Assembly: GCF_014695575.1 (NCBI RefSeq)
Contig: NZ_JACJOO010000075.1
Span: forward strand, 1-64,000
From: Leptolyngbya sp. FACHB-8
GTDB taxonomy: Bacteria; Cyanobacteriota; Cyanobacteriia; Elainellales; Elainellaceae
DNA: 64,000 nt
Direction: 5' to 3'
The notes beneath the pieces are model-generated. The model was not told where the DNA came from. It saw only the letters and a list, made by a program, of their open reading frames with translations, and ran no database searches. Below are positions 35,614-44,339 of the stretch, piece after piece; positions within the stretch are counted from its first letter, which is position 1; the number at the start of each line of letters is the position of its first letter. Made by a program: the position numbers and the translations under genes.

Positions 35614-36555
35614 ATGCGCCCAATACTGAATCAACTTCCTGTTTTAATAGCCGTTTTGACCCTGAGTTTAGGGGGCTGCTCGCCATCCAAATCCAACGAA
35701 ACTGCTACTCCCGTCCCAGTCTCACCCAGCTTAACCGCTTCGTCACCTGCAACCTCAGCTACACCAGCAGCACCGAATGTTGCTCAACTGGTAGCCGAAG
35801 CAAAAGAAAACGCGACCCAGGCTGCAACCCTATCTCAGTCAGCCCAATCGCGAGATGACTGGGCTTTGGTGAGTAGCCGTTGGCAACGGGCGATCGCCCT
35901 CCTCAGCCGTATCCCTGAGGGCGCCCCCGAAGCAGCCAAAGCCCAGCAAGATCTGGCCACCTATCGGCGCAACTTGGCCGAGGCACAGCAACAGGCCAGC
36001 CAACCGCTCAATCGGCAACCCGTCCGTCTAGCTCGCCCTGAGGCAGACGCCTCGCCCGCTGACGGCAGTAGCCCATCACCTGACGCCAGCCCTTCCGGGG
36101 ATGGGACAGCCTCCCCAGAAGCCAGTCCGTCTCCGGGTGAAAGCCCATCACCAGGAACCAGCCCGTCACCAGGCGAAAGCCCGTCACCAGGAACCAGCCC
36201 GTCACCAGGCGAAAGCCCGTCGCCCCAGGCCAATTTGTCTCAGCGGGCGGATGTGACGGCGGAGGTGGCACTCGCCAATCATTTGCAGCAGACAGGCGCA
36301 CGGATGTATGCCGCCTACTGGTGTGGTTATTGCCAACGTCAGCAGGCAATGTTTGGCTCCGAAGCCGTGCAGCAATTGGAGATTGTAGAATGCGACCCCC
36401 GCGGGACTAATCCTCAAGTAGATCGCTGTCGCACAGCCAACGTGGGTAGCTTTCCCACCTGGCAAATTAATGGACGACTCTATCCTGGCCTGCAATCTAT
36501 GACCCGCCTGGCAGATTTGTCAGGATATAGCGGCCCTCGCACATTTAGGAACTAG
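35614..36555 (+). CDS. Lipoprotein with Ser-Pro repeats and a VKOR-type thioredoxin domain
   Basis: A 313-residue exported protein. A hydrophobic stretch ends in the lipobox LGGC, so it is probably lipid-anchored. A helical region follows (~45-120), then a Ser/Pro/Gly linker including SPSPGESPSPGTSPSPGE repeats, then a ~90-residue thioredoxin-like domain with WCGYC, ECDPRG, DRCRTAN and the cis-Pro segment SFPTW. The four Cys and the LYPGLQSMTRLADLSGY end match the thioredoxin domain fused to cyanobacterial VKOR, but no VKOR membrane part is present. It lies 2 bases before a CcdA-type gene, which could reduce it. The ATG at 35614 was preferred over an upstream TTG. Confidence 0.82.
   Translation: MRPILNQLPVLIAVLTLSLGGCSPSKSNETATPVPVSPSLTASSPATSATPAAPNVAQLVAEAKENATQAATLSQSAQSRDDWALVSSRWQRAIALLSRIPEGAPEAAKAQQDLATYRRNLAEAQQQASQPLNRQPVRLARPEADASPADGSSPSPDASPSGDGTASPEASPSPGESPSPGTSPSPGESPSPGTSPSPGESPSPQANLSQRADVTAEVALANHLQQTGARMYAAYWCGYCQRQQAMFGSEAVQQLEIVECDPRGTNPQVDRCRTANVGSFPTWQINGRLYPGLQSMTRLADLSGYSGPRTFRN
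36124..36231 (+). repeat. Six 18-bp tandem repeats inside the lipoprotein gene
   Basis: Units of AGCCCGTCACCAGG(AACC or CGAA) repeat in frame and encode SPSPGT / SPSPGE. The middle four units are almost identical, which suggests recent expansion. The linker length may vary between strains. Confidence 0.85.
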
Positions 36556-36557
36556 CC

Positions 36558-37409
36558 ATGACACCGAGAACAACCGCATCCACATCAAAGCGTTCCGTTA
36601 AACACTGGCTTGGGTTAGGAGCGTTGGGGTTACTCGGTTTGGGGCTGGTGGTCTGGGCTAGCCAGATTCGCCTGATTGAATTTCTACGACCATTGCAATC
36701 CCTGGTGTTTTGGCTAGAAGAACTGTACCGTCCCTGGCTGGAACAGACGGCTGCTCAGAACCCACTGCTACTGTTGCCAATGGCGTTTCTGGGAGGGCTG
36801 ATAGCCAGCCTTTCTCCCTGCATTCTTTCCTTGCTACCGGTGAACCTGGGCTACATTGGTACCCGAGAAATTACGTCTCGGCGGGATGCCTTGCTCAAAG
36901 CAGGTCTGTTTGTACTGGGGGTCAGTACGACCCTCAGTATTATTGGGCTGTTTTCGTCGGTGGCAGCGGCGATCGCCCTCCAATACCGTGGCTATATCAA
37001 TGTTTTGGTAGGACTGCTGATTGTAACCATGGGGTTAGGGCTGTTTGGGATTGTGCCTCTACCCATGCCATCCTTTGGGAAACACTTGCCCCTTGCCAAT
37101 CCCTACATCTTTGGCCTGTCGTTTGCCCTGGTTTTATCTCCCTGTGCCAGCCCCATTGTGTTCGCGGTCATTGCCGCGGCAGGAGCAACAGGCTCACAGG
37201 TGATCAGTGTGCTGACGATGGTGAGCTATGCCATTGGCTACAGCATGATTATTTTTCTAGCCAGCCTCTTTACTGGGTTGGCAAAACAAACCCGAGGATG
37301 GCTGGTCCATTCCAGCAAATTCTTGCGAATTGGTGCCGTCATGCTGGTGCTCCTGGGAACCTATTACATTGCGACGGGGGTAAATTGGCTCACATTGATG
37401 AAGAATTAG
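36558..37409 (+). CDS. ccdA: CcdA/DsbD-type thiol:disulfide transporter
   Basis: A 283-residue membrane protein with an N-terminal extra segment and then about six further membrane helices. The two conserved Cys lie in GGLIASLSPCILSLLPVNL and ALVLSPCASPIVFAVI, the redox pair that moves electrons from cytoplasmic thioredoxin to the outside. Cyanobacterial CcdA is needed for cytochrome c assembly. This copy directly follows a thioredoxin-like lipoprotein, which could be its partner. Longer than many CcdA proteins because of the first ~60 residues. Confidence 0.88.
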   Translation: MTPRTTASTSKRSVKHWLGLGALGLLGLGLVVWASQIRLIEFLRPLQSLVFWLEELYRPWLEQTAAQNPLLLLPMAFLGGLIASLSPCILSLLPVNLGYIGTREITSRRDALLKAGLFVLGVSTTLSIIGLFSSVAAAIALQYRGYINVLVGLLIVTMGLGLFGIVPLPMPSFGKHLPLANPYIFGLSFALVLSPCASPIVFAVIAAAGATGSQVISVLTMVSYAIGYSMIIFLASLFTGLAKQTRGWLVHSSKFLRIGAVMLVLLGTYYIATGVNWLTLMKN

Positions 37410-37554
37410 AAAAAAATCTGTATCGCAAGATACCTTTGTGCCATAATTCAACCAAAGAAGAGTTTACGGAACTTCTCTCCAGTCTATTGATGTTCTGTTA
37501 CAGAACATTTCCGACAACCCTTCTCTCCCTTGACTTCCACAGAGAGGCATACCT

Positions 37555-37749
37555 ATGGGCACTCCGTCGAATTCCAATCCCAGACTGAATACAAGTCAGG
37601 CATTAGATCAGGCAGTCCGAAATTACCGCAAACACGACCTGCGAGGGCCAGAGTTATTCCGTCAGTGGAAAGCAATTCGAGATGCCTCTCTCGCCTTAGA
37701 AATGGGCCCTGGTGAGGGCGATCGCGTTGCTGGCGATGACAGCTACTAA
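37555..37749 (+). CDS. Small hypothetical protein
   Basis: A 64-residue hydrophilic protein, helical and charged (ALDQAVRNYRKHDLRG, QWKAIRDASLALEMGPGEGD). AGAGAGG (37541-37547) lies 7 bases before the ATG, and a strong terminator follows 13 bases after the stop; both support a real gene. Function unknown. Confidence 0.6.
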   Translation: MGTPSNSNPRLNTSQALDQAVRNYRKHDLRGPELFRQWKAIRDASLALEMGPGEGDRVAGDDSY

Positions 37750-37761
37750 ACGATGACTGAA

Positions 37762-37796
37762 ACAAAGAGCGCGGTGCTTAGCACCGCGCTCTTTGT
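37762..37796. terminator. Bidirectional terminator, 16-bp stem, GGTGCTTAGCACC apex
   Basis: ACAAAGAGCGCGGTGC pairs fully with GCACCGCGCTCTTTGT, loop TTA. It lies between convergent genes ending at 37749 and 37814. Confidence 0.75.
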
Positions 37797-37813
37797 TATT
37801 GTGGACGACCCAA

Positions 37814-38716
37814 TTAGGCATCCGGTGGCGTATCAACCGTTGGTTCTGTAGTTTCCGCATCTTCTTTCGTCGACGGCTCCGAAGAGTAGAGCGTATCTAC
37901 CGCTAAGGCCAGCTCATCTTCAGATATTTCGAGTGGAGATTCTGTCCCTTCAGGTTGAACTGTGCCTTCTTCAGGTTGATCCGACAGAAGAGTGGATGAC
38001 TCTGAGATAGAAGACTCCGCTACTTCAGTTTGATGTGGGACTTCAGCAGATGTAACAACGGATGTATCTGGGGAGGGAGATTCTCCGTCCGTTGCAGCAA
38101 GCGTTGAAGACGGAGTGGGGACGACCACAGACTCGGGCATGGGAAGAATGCGCTTGAGGCGAATTCCAAGCAGGGTGAAGTCTTTACCGATGCGCTCGGT
38201 AGGGTAAGGTTCTTGACGGTTAACCTTGGCATCATTCGCCACCATAACCCCCAGAACACTGACCGGAACCTGGGTGAAAAGATTGGCGAAGAAGAAGGCG
38301 ATCGCCGCTAACCCCAATCCAAACCAGCGCTGCCCATCAAAGGGAGCCACCGAGGCCACCAAGGGGGCCCGCAGGTAAAGCTGCCACAGGACAACCAGTA
38401 ACCCTACCGCAACTGGAATAGCCAGCAGTTGGTTAAACGAGCCTTTAAACAGCCGCAGTAGTCGACGTTGCCCCTCTGTCATATGAATGGGCGCTACGGA
38501 TAAAAACAGCAAGCTGAAGATACAGAAGGGCTTTTGCCATTGCATCCACAAAATGGGCACAATACCGACTCCAGCCACCAGCAAAACCTCTAGCCAGACG
38601 GGCAGAACTGGATCGCCCACTGCCAGCCCCAACAGACAAATTTCCAGCCATAGGGGCACGGTAGCAAGGCCCGCCAAGTGCAGCCAGAGATAAGGATCAG
38701 ACCAGAAAGCACGCAT
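37814..38716 (-). CDS. Low-complexity-tail membrane protein
   Basis: A 300-residue protein starting MRAFWSDPYLWLHLAGLA, with about four to five membrane segments in the first ~170 residues, then a conserved stretch (YPTERIGKDFTLLGIRLKRI) and an acidic, Ser/Thr/Glu/Pro-rich tail (~205-300). This layout matches a cyanobacterial family named for its low-complexity tail. Function unknown. Confidence 0.8.
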   Translation of the reverse strand: MRAFWSDPYLWLHLAGLATVPLWLEICLLGLAVGDPVLPVWLEVLLVAGVGIVPILWMQWQKPFCIFSLLFLSVAPIHMTEGQRRLLRLFKGSFNQLLAIPVAVGLLVVLWQLYLRAPLVASVAPFDGQRWFGLGLAAIAFFFANLFTQVPVSVLGVMVANDAKVNRQEPYPTERIGKDFTLLGIRLKRILPMPESVVVPTPSSTLAATDGESPSPDTSVVTSAEVPHQTEVAESSISESSTLLSDQPEEGTVQPEGTESPLEISEDELALAVDTLYSSEPSTKEDAETTEPTVDTPPDA

Positions 38717-39119
38717 AATCGTGAACCGTGAACCGCCAGATTGCTCGAACGTCAGGGGGAAGAGACGCGAAGCTGCCGCTCTCCTACCTTAATGTCGAAT
38801 CGATCCATTGCAATCCTAATTCAGAGTGGGGGCATTACTTAAAAAATGCCATTTTTTGTGTATACGAATGCATAGCGATGTGCAAGTGCATGAAGTACAG
38901 CAACGGTGGCGTGAGGCACGAAGTACTCCACACCACCGTAATTAACTAATGCGCACAGTGCTATAGAAGAAACGGCATTCCACGAGGTGCGGCAACCGCC
39001 TCTGTCGTTTCCCCTGGCTTTTCCTTACTATGGTTGATAAACCGAGCCCAGTTCATTCGGTTTCATCCATCGAAACTTTCCCAAGTACCGATTACCGTTC
39101 CCTAATCCCGGTTTAATCT
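38717..39119. other. Divergent spacer before moaA
   Basis: This 403-bp spacer contains a family D element (38871-38965). The ~150 bp nearest moaA show no molybdenum-cofactor riboswitch that I can recognise. Confidence 0.4.
38871..38965. mobile_element. Family D MITE-like element, 95 bp, diverged core
   Basis: It begins CATAGCGATGTGCA and ends TGCGCACAGTGCTATA. The core CGGTGGCGTGAGGCAC / GTACTCCACACCACCG has mismatches, unlike the perfect core at 30081, so this copy looks older. Confidence 0.7.
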
Positions 39120-40103
39120 ATGGCGATCGATCGCTACGGGCGCAGCATCAACTACCTGCGGATTTCTCTGACAGATCGCTGTAATCTGCGCTGTGTCTAT
39201 TGCATGCCGGAGACGATGACCTTTCGTCCCCGTGCCGAACTGCTTCAGGATGAGGAATTACAGCGGCTTATTCCACTCTTTGCCACGATCCTTGGATTTC
39301 GAAAATTCCGGTTGACTGGAGGCGAACCAACTCTGCGAGAAAATATTGTGGGCTTGGTGCGCCATATAGCCGCTGCCCCCGGTGTCGAAGAACTGGCTAT
39401 GACGACCAATGGCGTGTTGTTATCAAAACTGGCACAGCCCCTCGCCGAGGCAGGATTGCAACGCGTCAACATCAGCATTGATACTCTCGACCCTGACAAG
39501 TTTAAAGCGGTGACACGCTGGGGGGACGTCGGCGACGTGTGGAGTGGAATTAAAGCTGCGACAGAAGTAGGACTACACGTCAAACTGAATGCTGTGATTG
39601 TACGCGGCTTTAATGACCGAGAAGACGTGATCGAGTTAGCGCGCCTAACTTACGACTTCCCCTGGCAGGTGCGATTCATCGAAATGATGCCCTTTGGAGA
39701 AGTGGCAGAATTTCAACAGGCCAACTCCGTCAGTGAAGCCGAATTACTGGCTCGTATCGGTGATACGTTAGATGCGCCGGTACTTCTCAATAACGGTCAA
39801 CTTGATGGAGAAGCCCGCCTGTACCAGCTACCAGGAGCTGTAGGAAGCTTAGGTTTCATCAGTCCGGTCACACAACCCTTTTGTGCTGGATGCAACCGGG
39901 CCCGGTTGACAGCTGACGGGCGCTTACGGCTCTGCCTGCTGCGTGACCATGAACTGGATGTACTCACCCCCCTCCGTCAAGGCATTTCTTCTACAGACTT
40001 ACAACAACTGATTGAAGATGCCATCTGGCTCAAACCCTGGGGCCATGGTTTAGCAGAAGAAGATGTCCCCCTAAACCGGGTCATGTCGGAAATCGGCGGC
40101 TAA
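39120..40103 (+). CDS. moaA: GTP 3',8-cyclase MoaA (molybdenum cofactor synthesis)
   Basis: A 327-residue radical SAM enzyme that begins molybdopterin synthesis by rearranging GTP. The N-terminal [4Fe-4S] motif is CNLRCVYC (Cys21, 25, 28), with GGEPTLRENI for SAM binding. The C-terminal second cluster uses FCAGCNRARLTADG and LRLCLL. Length is standard. No other moa gene is in the window. A hairpin terminator follows 5 bases after the stop. Confidence 0.95.
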   Translation: MAIDRYGRSINYLRISLTDRCNLRCVYCMPETMTFRPRAELLQDEELQRLIPLFATILGFRKFRLTGGEPTLRENIVGLVRHIAAAPGVEELAMTTNGVLLSKLAQPLAEAGLQRVNISIDTLDPDKFKAVTRWGDVGDVWSGIKAATEVGLHVKLNAVIVRGFNDREDVIELARLTYDFPWQVRFIEMMPFGEVAEFQQANSVSEAELLARIGDTLDAPVLLNNGQLDGEARLYQLPGAVGSLGFISPVTQPFCAGCNRARLTADGRLRLCLLRDHELDVLTPLRQGISSTDLQQLIEDAIWLKPWGHGLAEEDVPLNRVMSEIGG

Positions 40104-40108
40104 TACAG

Positions 40109-40164
40109 CTAAGACCGAAAAGGCTGTATCGCCCGTGTGGGCAGTACAGCCTTTTCGGTCTTAG
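40109..40164 (+). terminator. moaA terminator, 20-bp stem
   Basis: CTAAGACCGAAAAGGCTGTA (40109-40128) pairs fully with 40145-40164 around a GC-rich apex. It is placed directly after moaA. Confidence 0.7.
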
Positions 40165-40198
40165 GTTTGCTGAGCTACTTATCCCTAACAAAAATGCA

Positions 40199-40297
40199 CT
40201 AGTACGCTGAGGCGGAAATCCATCACCTATGTTTTGTGTGGGGTGCTTCGCACCCCACACAAAACATAGGTTGTGAACTTAGGCCGCAGCCTACTAG
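40199..40297. mobile_element. Family E MITE-like element, 99 bp, copy 1
   Basis: It begins CTAGTACGCTGAGGC and ends GCCGCAGCCTACTAG, an inverted repeat with CTAG at both tips. The core stem CCTATGTTTTGTGTGGGGTGC is perfect, apex TTC. It lies between the convergent moaA and EamA genes. Confidence 0.85.
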
Positions 40298-40308
40298 CTC
40301 TGGTCTTT

Positions 40309-41367
40309 TCAAGACGACTCAGCTTCCGAGGGAACGTTGGTTGTAGTCGTTGAAACGAGGGCGATCGCCTCCCCATCTCCCTCCACCTGCGCCTCCGTTG
40401 AAGAACGGCCAAACACGATTTCGCTGAGGCGATCGCGCTGATTAATCAAATAGATGCTCACCAGCGTCAACCCTACACCAAACCATTGGGTTAAATTCAG
40501 CACCTCACCCAACAACCAATTGCCAAATAGCAAGGCAAAGACGGGGGTGAGAAATGTCAGAGAAACAAGACTGGTAAGGCTACCGGTGGCAGCAAAGTAG
40601 AAAAAGAGACCGTAGGCGATCGCACTTCCAAACACGGTTGAATAAGCCATCGCCGTCCACTCTGACAGGCCCAACTGCTGCCATTGGCCCACTTCTCCCC
40701 AGGCCGACAGAACAAACAATGGAATGCCGCCCAAAATCATGTGCCAGCCCGTTGCCGCCACCGGATCAGCATGACGGCTCACATAACGCATTAGCACCGT
40801 ACCCACCGCCATTGATAGAGCTGCCAGCAACATCAGCCACTGACCGTTCTGAAAAATTCGCTCAACCAGATCCACGCCACTACCCAGCGACAACTGCCCA
40901 TGCAGGAGGCCAGAAAGAACAGCCTCGGGCAGCCCTAAAAGGCTAATGCCAGCAACCCCAAACGCTAATCCTAGCCAGCCCCAAAGGCGCACCTGTTCCC
41001 CAAATAAGAAACGTGCCATCAGCGCCACCGCCAGCGGTTGAGAGTCAATCATCACAGACCCCAAACCCGCGCCAGTGCGTACTAATCCTTCGGCTAGAAA
41101 GCCCTGAAACAAGGCCCCATCAATCAGGCCGAATAATGAAATCCAGGCCCAGGCTCTCCAACCGGATGGCTGAGGGCGACCCATCCATTGCGTGGCGACA
41201 AGGATCAGCAGCCCCGCTGGTACCAATCGAATTCCGGCCATGAAGAGAGGTGTGGTTTGTAGAATTACCCCTTTCATGGCAACCATCGCTGTTCCCCACA
41301 GGAAGAAGGGGGCAATCAACAACAAGGATGCAACGGGAATCCGAGACTCGGATAATTTGAGGGCCAT
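40309..41367 (-). CDS. EamA/DMT-family transporter
   Basis: A 352-residue membrane protein with ten predicted helices in two EamA halves (FLWGTAMVAMKGVILQTTPL; later YSTVFGSAIAYGLFFYFAAT). It probably exports a metabolite; substrate unknown. The last ~35 residues are hydrophilic and run through a HIP1 site. Confidence 0.87.
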   Translation of the reverse strand: MALKLSESRIPVASLLLIAPFFLWGTAMVAMKGVILQTTPLFMAGIRLVPAGLLILVATQWMGRPQPSGWRAWAWISLFGLIDGALFQGFLAEGLVRTGAGLGSVMIDSQPLAVALMARFLFGEQVRLWGWLGLAFGVAGISLLGLPEAVLSGLLHGQLSLGSGVDLVERIFQNGQWLMLLAALSMAVGTVLMRYVSRHADPVAATGWHMILGGIPLFVLSAWGEVGQWQQLGLSEWTAMAYSTVFGSAIAYGLFFYFAATGSLTSLVSLTFLTPVFALLFGNWLLGEVLNLTQWFGVGLTLVSIYLINQRDRLSEIVFGRSSTEAQVEGDGEAIALVSTTTTNVPSEAESS

Positions 41368-41736
41368 AGGGACTGCCAGAAAGTCTTCATCTAATTTTAC
41401 AGATTATGTAGTTTCTTAACAAAATGGTCTGTATTCTCTCACATCGGCGTCTGAGTACGGTGAGAGCACCACTTTGCCCTCCTTCTACCTCATCCAAGTA
41501 TTACAGCGCTTTGCGCTTGAATTAGCCATGGTTATTTTTGTGAGAGCCGCACTCCGCGCGACTCTCACAAAAATAACCAGATTTTAAGCGCTTAAAAAGT
41601 GCTGTAAGAACTGCTGCATTGAAGGTAACCCCCTCAATTCGCCAGCGCTGAATTGCCACTTACGGAGAATCATTCGGGGTGGATTAGTGCAAACTAGAGA
41701 TCAGCTTAGTCGCACGAACGATTGTACGGATTCAAC
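41368..41736. other. Divergent spacer EamA / sppA
   Basis: The middle is occupied by a hairpin element (41500-41608). The flanks presumably hold both promoters; none stands out. Confidence 0.4.
41500..41608. mobile_element. Possible MITE-like element with TTACAGC ends
   Basis: TTACAGCGCTTTGCGCTT at left and AAGCGCTTAAAAAGTGCTGTAA at right are imperfect inverted repeats around a 17-bp perfect stem (GGTTATTTTTGTGAGAG, 41530-41546 with 41562-41578). A single copy in the window and no target duplication seen. Confidence 0.55.
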
Positions 41737-42558
41737 ATGGTTTGGTTTTTTAAGCGCCCATTTCGTCAACAGATTGCCCGCATTGAAGTGAATGGGGCGA
41801 TCAATGGTTCCACCCGCACCCGCGTTTTAGAAGCCCTCAAAACCGTAGAAGAGAAGAAATTCCCGGCATTACTCCTGCGGATCGACAGCCCTGGCGGCAC
41901 CGTAGGCGATTCTCAGGAAATCTACGAGGCGCTCAAACGGCTTCAGGACAAGGTCAAGATTGTTGCGAGCTTTGGTAATCTGTCGGCTTCGGGTGGGGTC
42001 TACATTGCCATGGGAGCTCAGCACATCATGGCAAACCCCGGTACGGTCACCGGCAGTATTGGCGTTATTTTACGCGGCAATAACCTGGAGCGGTTGCTGG
42101 ACAAGGTGGGCGTTTCTTTTAAGGTGGTTAAATCTGGCCCCTACAAAGATATTCTGGCCTTTGATCGAGAATTGACTGAGCCTGAGCAAGGTATTTTGCA
42201 GGCGCTCATTGATAGCAGTTACAGCCAGTTTGTCCAGACTGTTGCAGAGGCCCGCAGGCTTCCGGTTGAGGCCGTAAGAGCCTTTGCCGATGGACGTATT
42301 TTTACAGGGCAACAAGCCTTGGAACTGGGGGTCGTCGATCGCCTGGGTACCGAAGCTGATGCTCGCCGTTGGGTAGCAGAGCTGGTAGGGTTAGATCCAG
42401 AGAAGACACCCTGCTACACCTTGGAAGAGAAGAAAAAGCTGATCAACCGCATTCTGCCATCAAATACCCGCTTCCCTGCTCAATTACAAGCCACAACCCA
42501 ATGGATGGAATTTGAGCTAGAAACCAATGGATTGCCGCTATGGATGTTTCGTCCTTAG
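41737..42558 (+). CDS. sppA: Signal peptide peptidase SppA (S49 family)
   Basis: A 273-residue short-form SppA. Motifs are LRIDSPGGTVGDSQEIYEAL, the nucleophile Ser in NLSASGGVYIAMGA and GVVDRLGTEADA near the end. By family it digests leftover signal peptides in the membrane, with a Ser-Lys dyad. The ATG at 41737 (MVWFFKRPFRQQIARIEVNG) is preferred to an upstream TTG. Confidence 0.9.
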   Translation: MVWFFKRPFRQQIARIEVNGAINGSTRTRVLEALKTVEEKKFPALLLRIDSPGGTVGDSQEIYEALKRLQDKVKIVASFGNLSASGGVYIAMGAQHIMANPGTVTGSIGVILRGNNLERLLDKVGVSFKVVKSGPYKDILAFDRELTEPEQGILQALIDSSYSQFVQTVAEARRLPVEAVRAFADGRIFTGQQALELGVVDRLGTEADARRWVAELVGLDPEKTPCYTLEEKKKLINRILPSNTRFPAQLQATTQWMEFELETNGLPLWMFRP

Positions 42559-42836
42559 GGTTTGACGGAGAATTCACAGGATCTTTATCAAAGCAAGGTT
42601 AAAGGATTCATGGTTTCCGCATTTCAATGGAGAGACAGACCGATCAGAGATCCGTTGAAAGGTTAGTTCTTTGTATGCAGAGCGGGCAAAGCCTAATTTC
42701 TTTTAGGGCTTTTCAAAGGACTCCTATTAAGGCTGTTAAAACAAGAGGATGCAGTCAAATTTGAAATGGTTCGAATGTTAAAAAGTTTTGAGTAAGTTTT
42801 GAAAACATTGGTATGGAGCTTATGGAGGACATCCAC

Positions 42837-43226
42837 GTGGGTTGGCGAGTGCGGGCAATTCGAGGAGCAACCACTGCGACTGGAAATTCGGTGGAGGCAA
42901 TTCACTCGGCTGTGATGGAAATGCTAGATGCTATCGAGCATCGAAATCAGTTGGATTTTGATGAAATTGTCAGTGTGACTTTTTCCGTTACCCGAGATCT
43001 AGATGCAGCTTTTCCCGCGGCGATCGCCCGCCAACGCCCCCACTGGCAAAACGTTCCCCTGCTCGATGTGCAACAAATGCACGTTGCAGGTAGCCTGGAG
43101 CGCTGCATCCGGCTGATGATCCATATCAATGCCCCAGCTCATATCCGCTTCCACCATGCCTACCTGCGCGGTGCCGCCGTTCTGCGACCCGATTTAAGCA
43201 TGGAACCTGTCATCCCTCAGTTCTAG
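42837..43226 (+). CDS. aroH: Chorismate mutase, AroH type
   Basis: A 129-residue monofunctional chorismate mutase that converts chorismate to prephenate for Phe/Tyr synthesis. The N terminus is WRVRAIRGATT (catalytic Arg), then AFPAAIARQ, VPLLDVQQMHVAGSLERCIR (second catalytic Arg) and RPDLSM. A GTG at 42837 has GGAGGA 7 bases upstream and gives the usual family length; two upstream ATGs (42813, 42822) lack such a site. The residue matching Glu78 of the Bacillus enzyme reads Gln here. Followed by a terminator. Confidence 0.88.
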   Translation: MGWRVRAIRGATTATGNSVEAIHSAVMEMLDAIEHRNQLDFDEIVSVTFSVTRDLDAAFPAAIARQRPHWQNVPLLDVQQMHVAGSLERCIRLMIHINAPAHIRFHHAYLRGAAVLRPDLSMEPVIPQF

Positions 43227-43247
43227 AATCCCTGTTTCCTTTAAAGA

Positions 43248-43278
43248 AGAATGCACGGTGCTTAGCACCGTGCATTCT
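43248..43278. terminator. Bidirectional terminator, GGTGCTTAGCACC apex
   Basis: AGAATGCACGGTGC pairs with GCACCGTGCATTCT, loop TTA, followed by CTTTAT. It lies between the convergent aroH and the membrane protein gene. Confidence 0.75.
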
Positions 43279-43307
43279 CTTTATCTATCTATTGACTTTA
43301 AGAATCC

Positions 43308-43961
43308 TCAGGATACGTTGGTGTAGGTGCGATCGTTCGTACGCTGATGGGAGCGGGGGCTGCGAGCGCCAACAGCAGCACCAATCATGGAGGCGGCCAG
43401 ACCCAGCAATGAACCCAGGGCAAAAGACCAACCCACTTTAGCCGAGTTGCCTGCAAGGTTTTGAGCTTCCTGAGTTGTTACATCGGGAGTTTGAACATTC
43501 GCGGGGTTAGGAATGTTGCCCGTCTGATTCAGGATTTCTCCAGCATTCGATGCAGCAATACCGAATGCACCGGAAACACCGGAGGAGATCAACCAGGCAC
43601 TGACGGCCAGGGTAGTTGCCCACAGAATTGCACCATTCAACAGAGCAGTCTTACGGTTCATCGGACCGCAAGCACGGGAGGTAACCCAGCCACCCAGAAA
43701 TAGAGAAATAAACAAGCTGATGATCGACCAAATACCCACAGCGGAGCCAACTCCACCGGCATTGGCTTGGGGGGCTCCAGAGTTAGCCAGAGTAGTTAGA
43801 CCGATCGCGGCACCCAGAGCTGTCAGCACGAGTTGAGAGCTGATCGCGGTGACGAGTCCTGCAAAGATAGGACCCCAACGTACCAGATCGTGATACTCGG
43901 CAACTGGGACAGCAGCCATCGGTTCTACAACCCGATTGACAGGTTCATTTGTGTAAGCCAT
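43308..43961 (-). CDS. Membrane protein of unknown function
   Basis: A 217-residue protein with four hydrophobic segments rich in Gly, Ala and Ser (WGPIFAGLVTAISSQLVLTA; GIWSIISLFISLFLGGWV; ATTLAVSAWLIS; FALGSLLGLAASMIGAAVGA). The C-terminal tail is polar (RSPRSHQRTNDR). No catalytic motif. A 684-bp repeat-rich spacer lies upstream of it. Confidence 0.75.
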   Translation of the reverse strand: MAYTNEPVNRVVEPMAAVPVAEYHDLVRWGPIFAGLVTAISSQLVLTALGAAIGLTTLANSGAPQANAGGVGSAVGIWSIISLFISLFLGGWVTSRACGPMNRKTALLNGAILWATTLAVSAWLISSGVSGAFGIAASNAGEILNQTGNIPNPANVQTPDVTTQEAQNLAGNSAKVGWSFALGSLLGLAASMIGAAVGARSPRSHQRTNDRTYTNVS

Positions 43962-44339
43962 GGTCTAGTAGCTCCTGCTAGCTATAGGTGAAATCTAGGC
44001 GTGAATTTTCATAAGTCCAAAATAGGCTGTGTTTGCTGTGGATACACCTACCTGCAGGGATAAGCAAAATATCCCCTAGGAGTACATATTTCGGCAATCC
44101 GTACCTCTAAGGTGTGGCCTAACAGAAATGTGTTTATTGCATCTATGCGTGGGATCATGTACTGAACAGGTCTGTGCTTCTTAACCCAAGGTGCAAGGCT
44201 CACAGCATCGCTTTTCTATCAAAGAACAAACTATTTTTTTACTTTAGCTGAAGTGAATATTTCACACCGATTCTCTTATCAACCTGAGATATCCGCTGGC
44301 AAGAAATCCACCAGTACTGTTCTAAATGAGCTGATAGGT

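Noticed and set aside
36710-37588. 292-residue frame overlapping the ccdA gene
   Set aside because: It is out of frame with the clear CcdA membrane protein and reads as cysteine/histidine-rich noise; the CcdA frame has the expected motifs.
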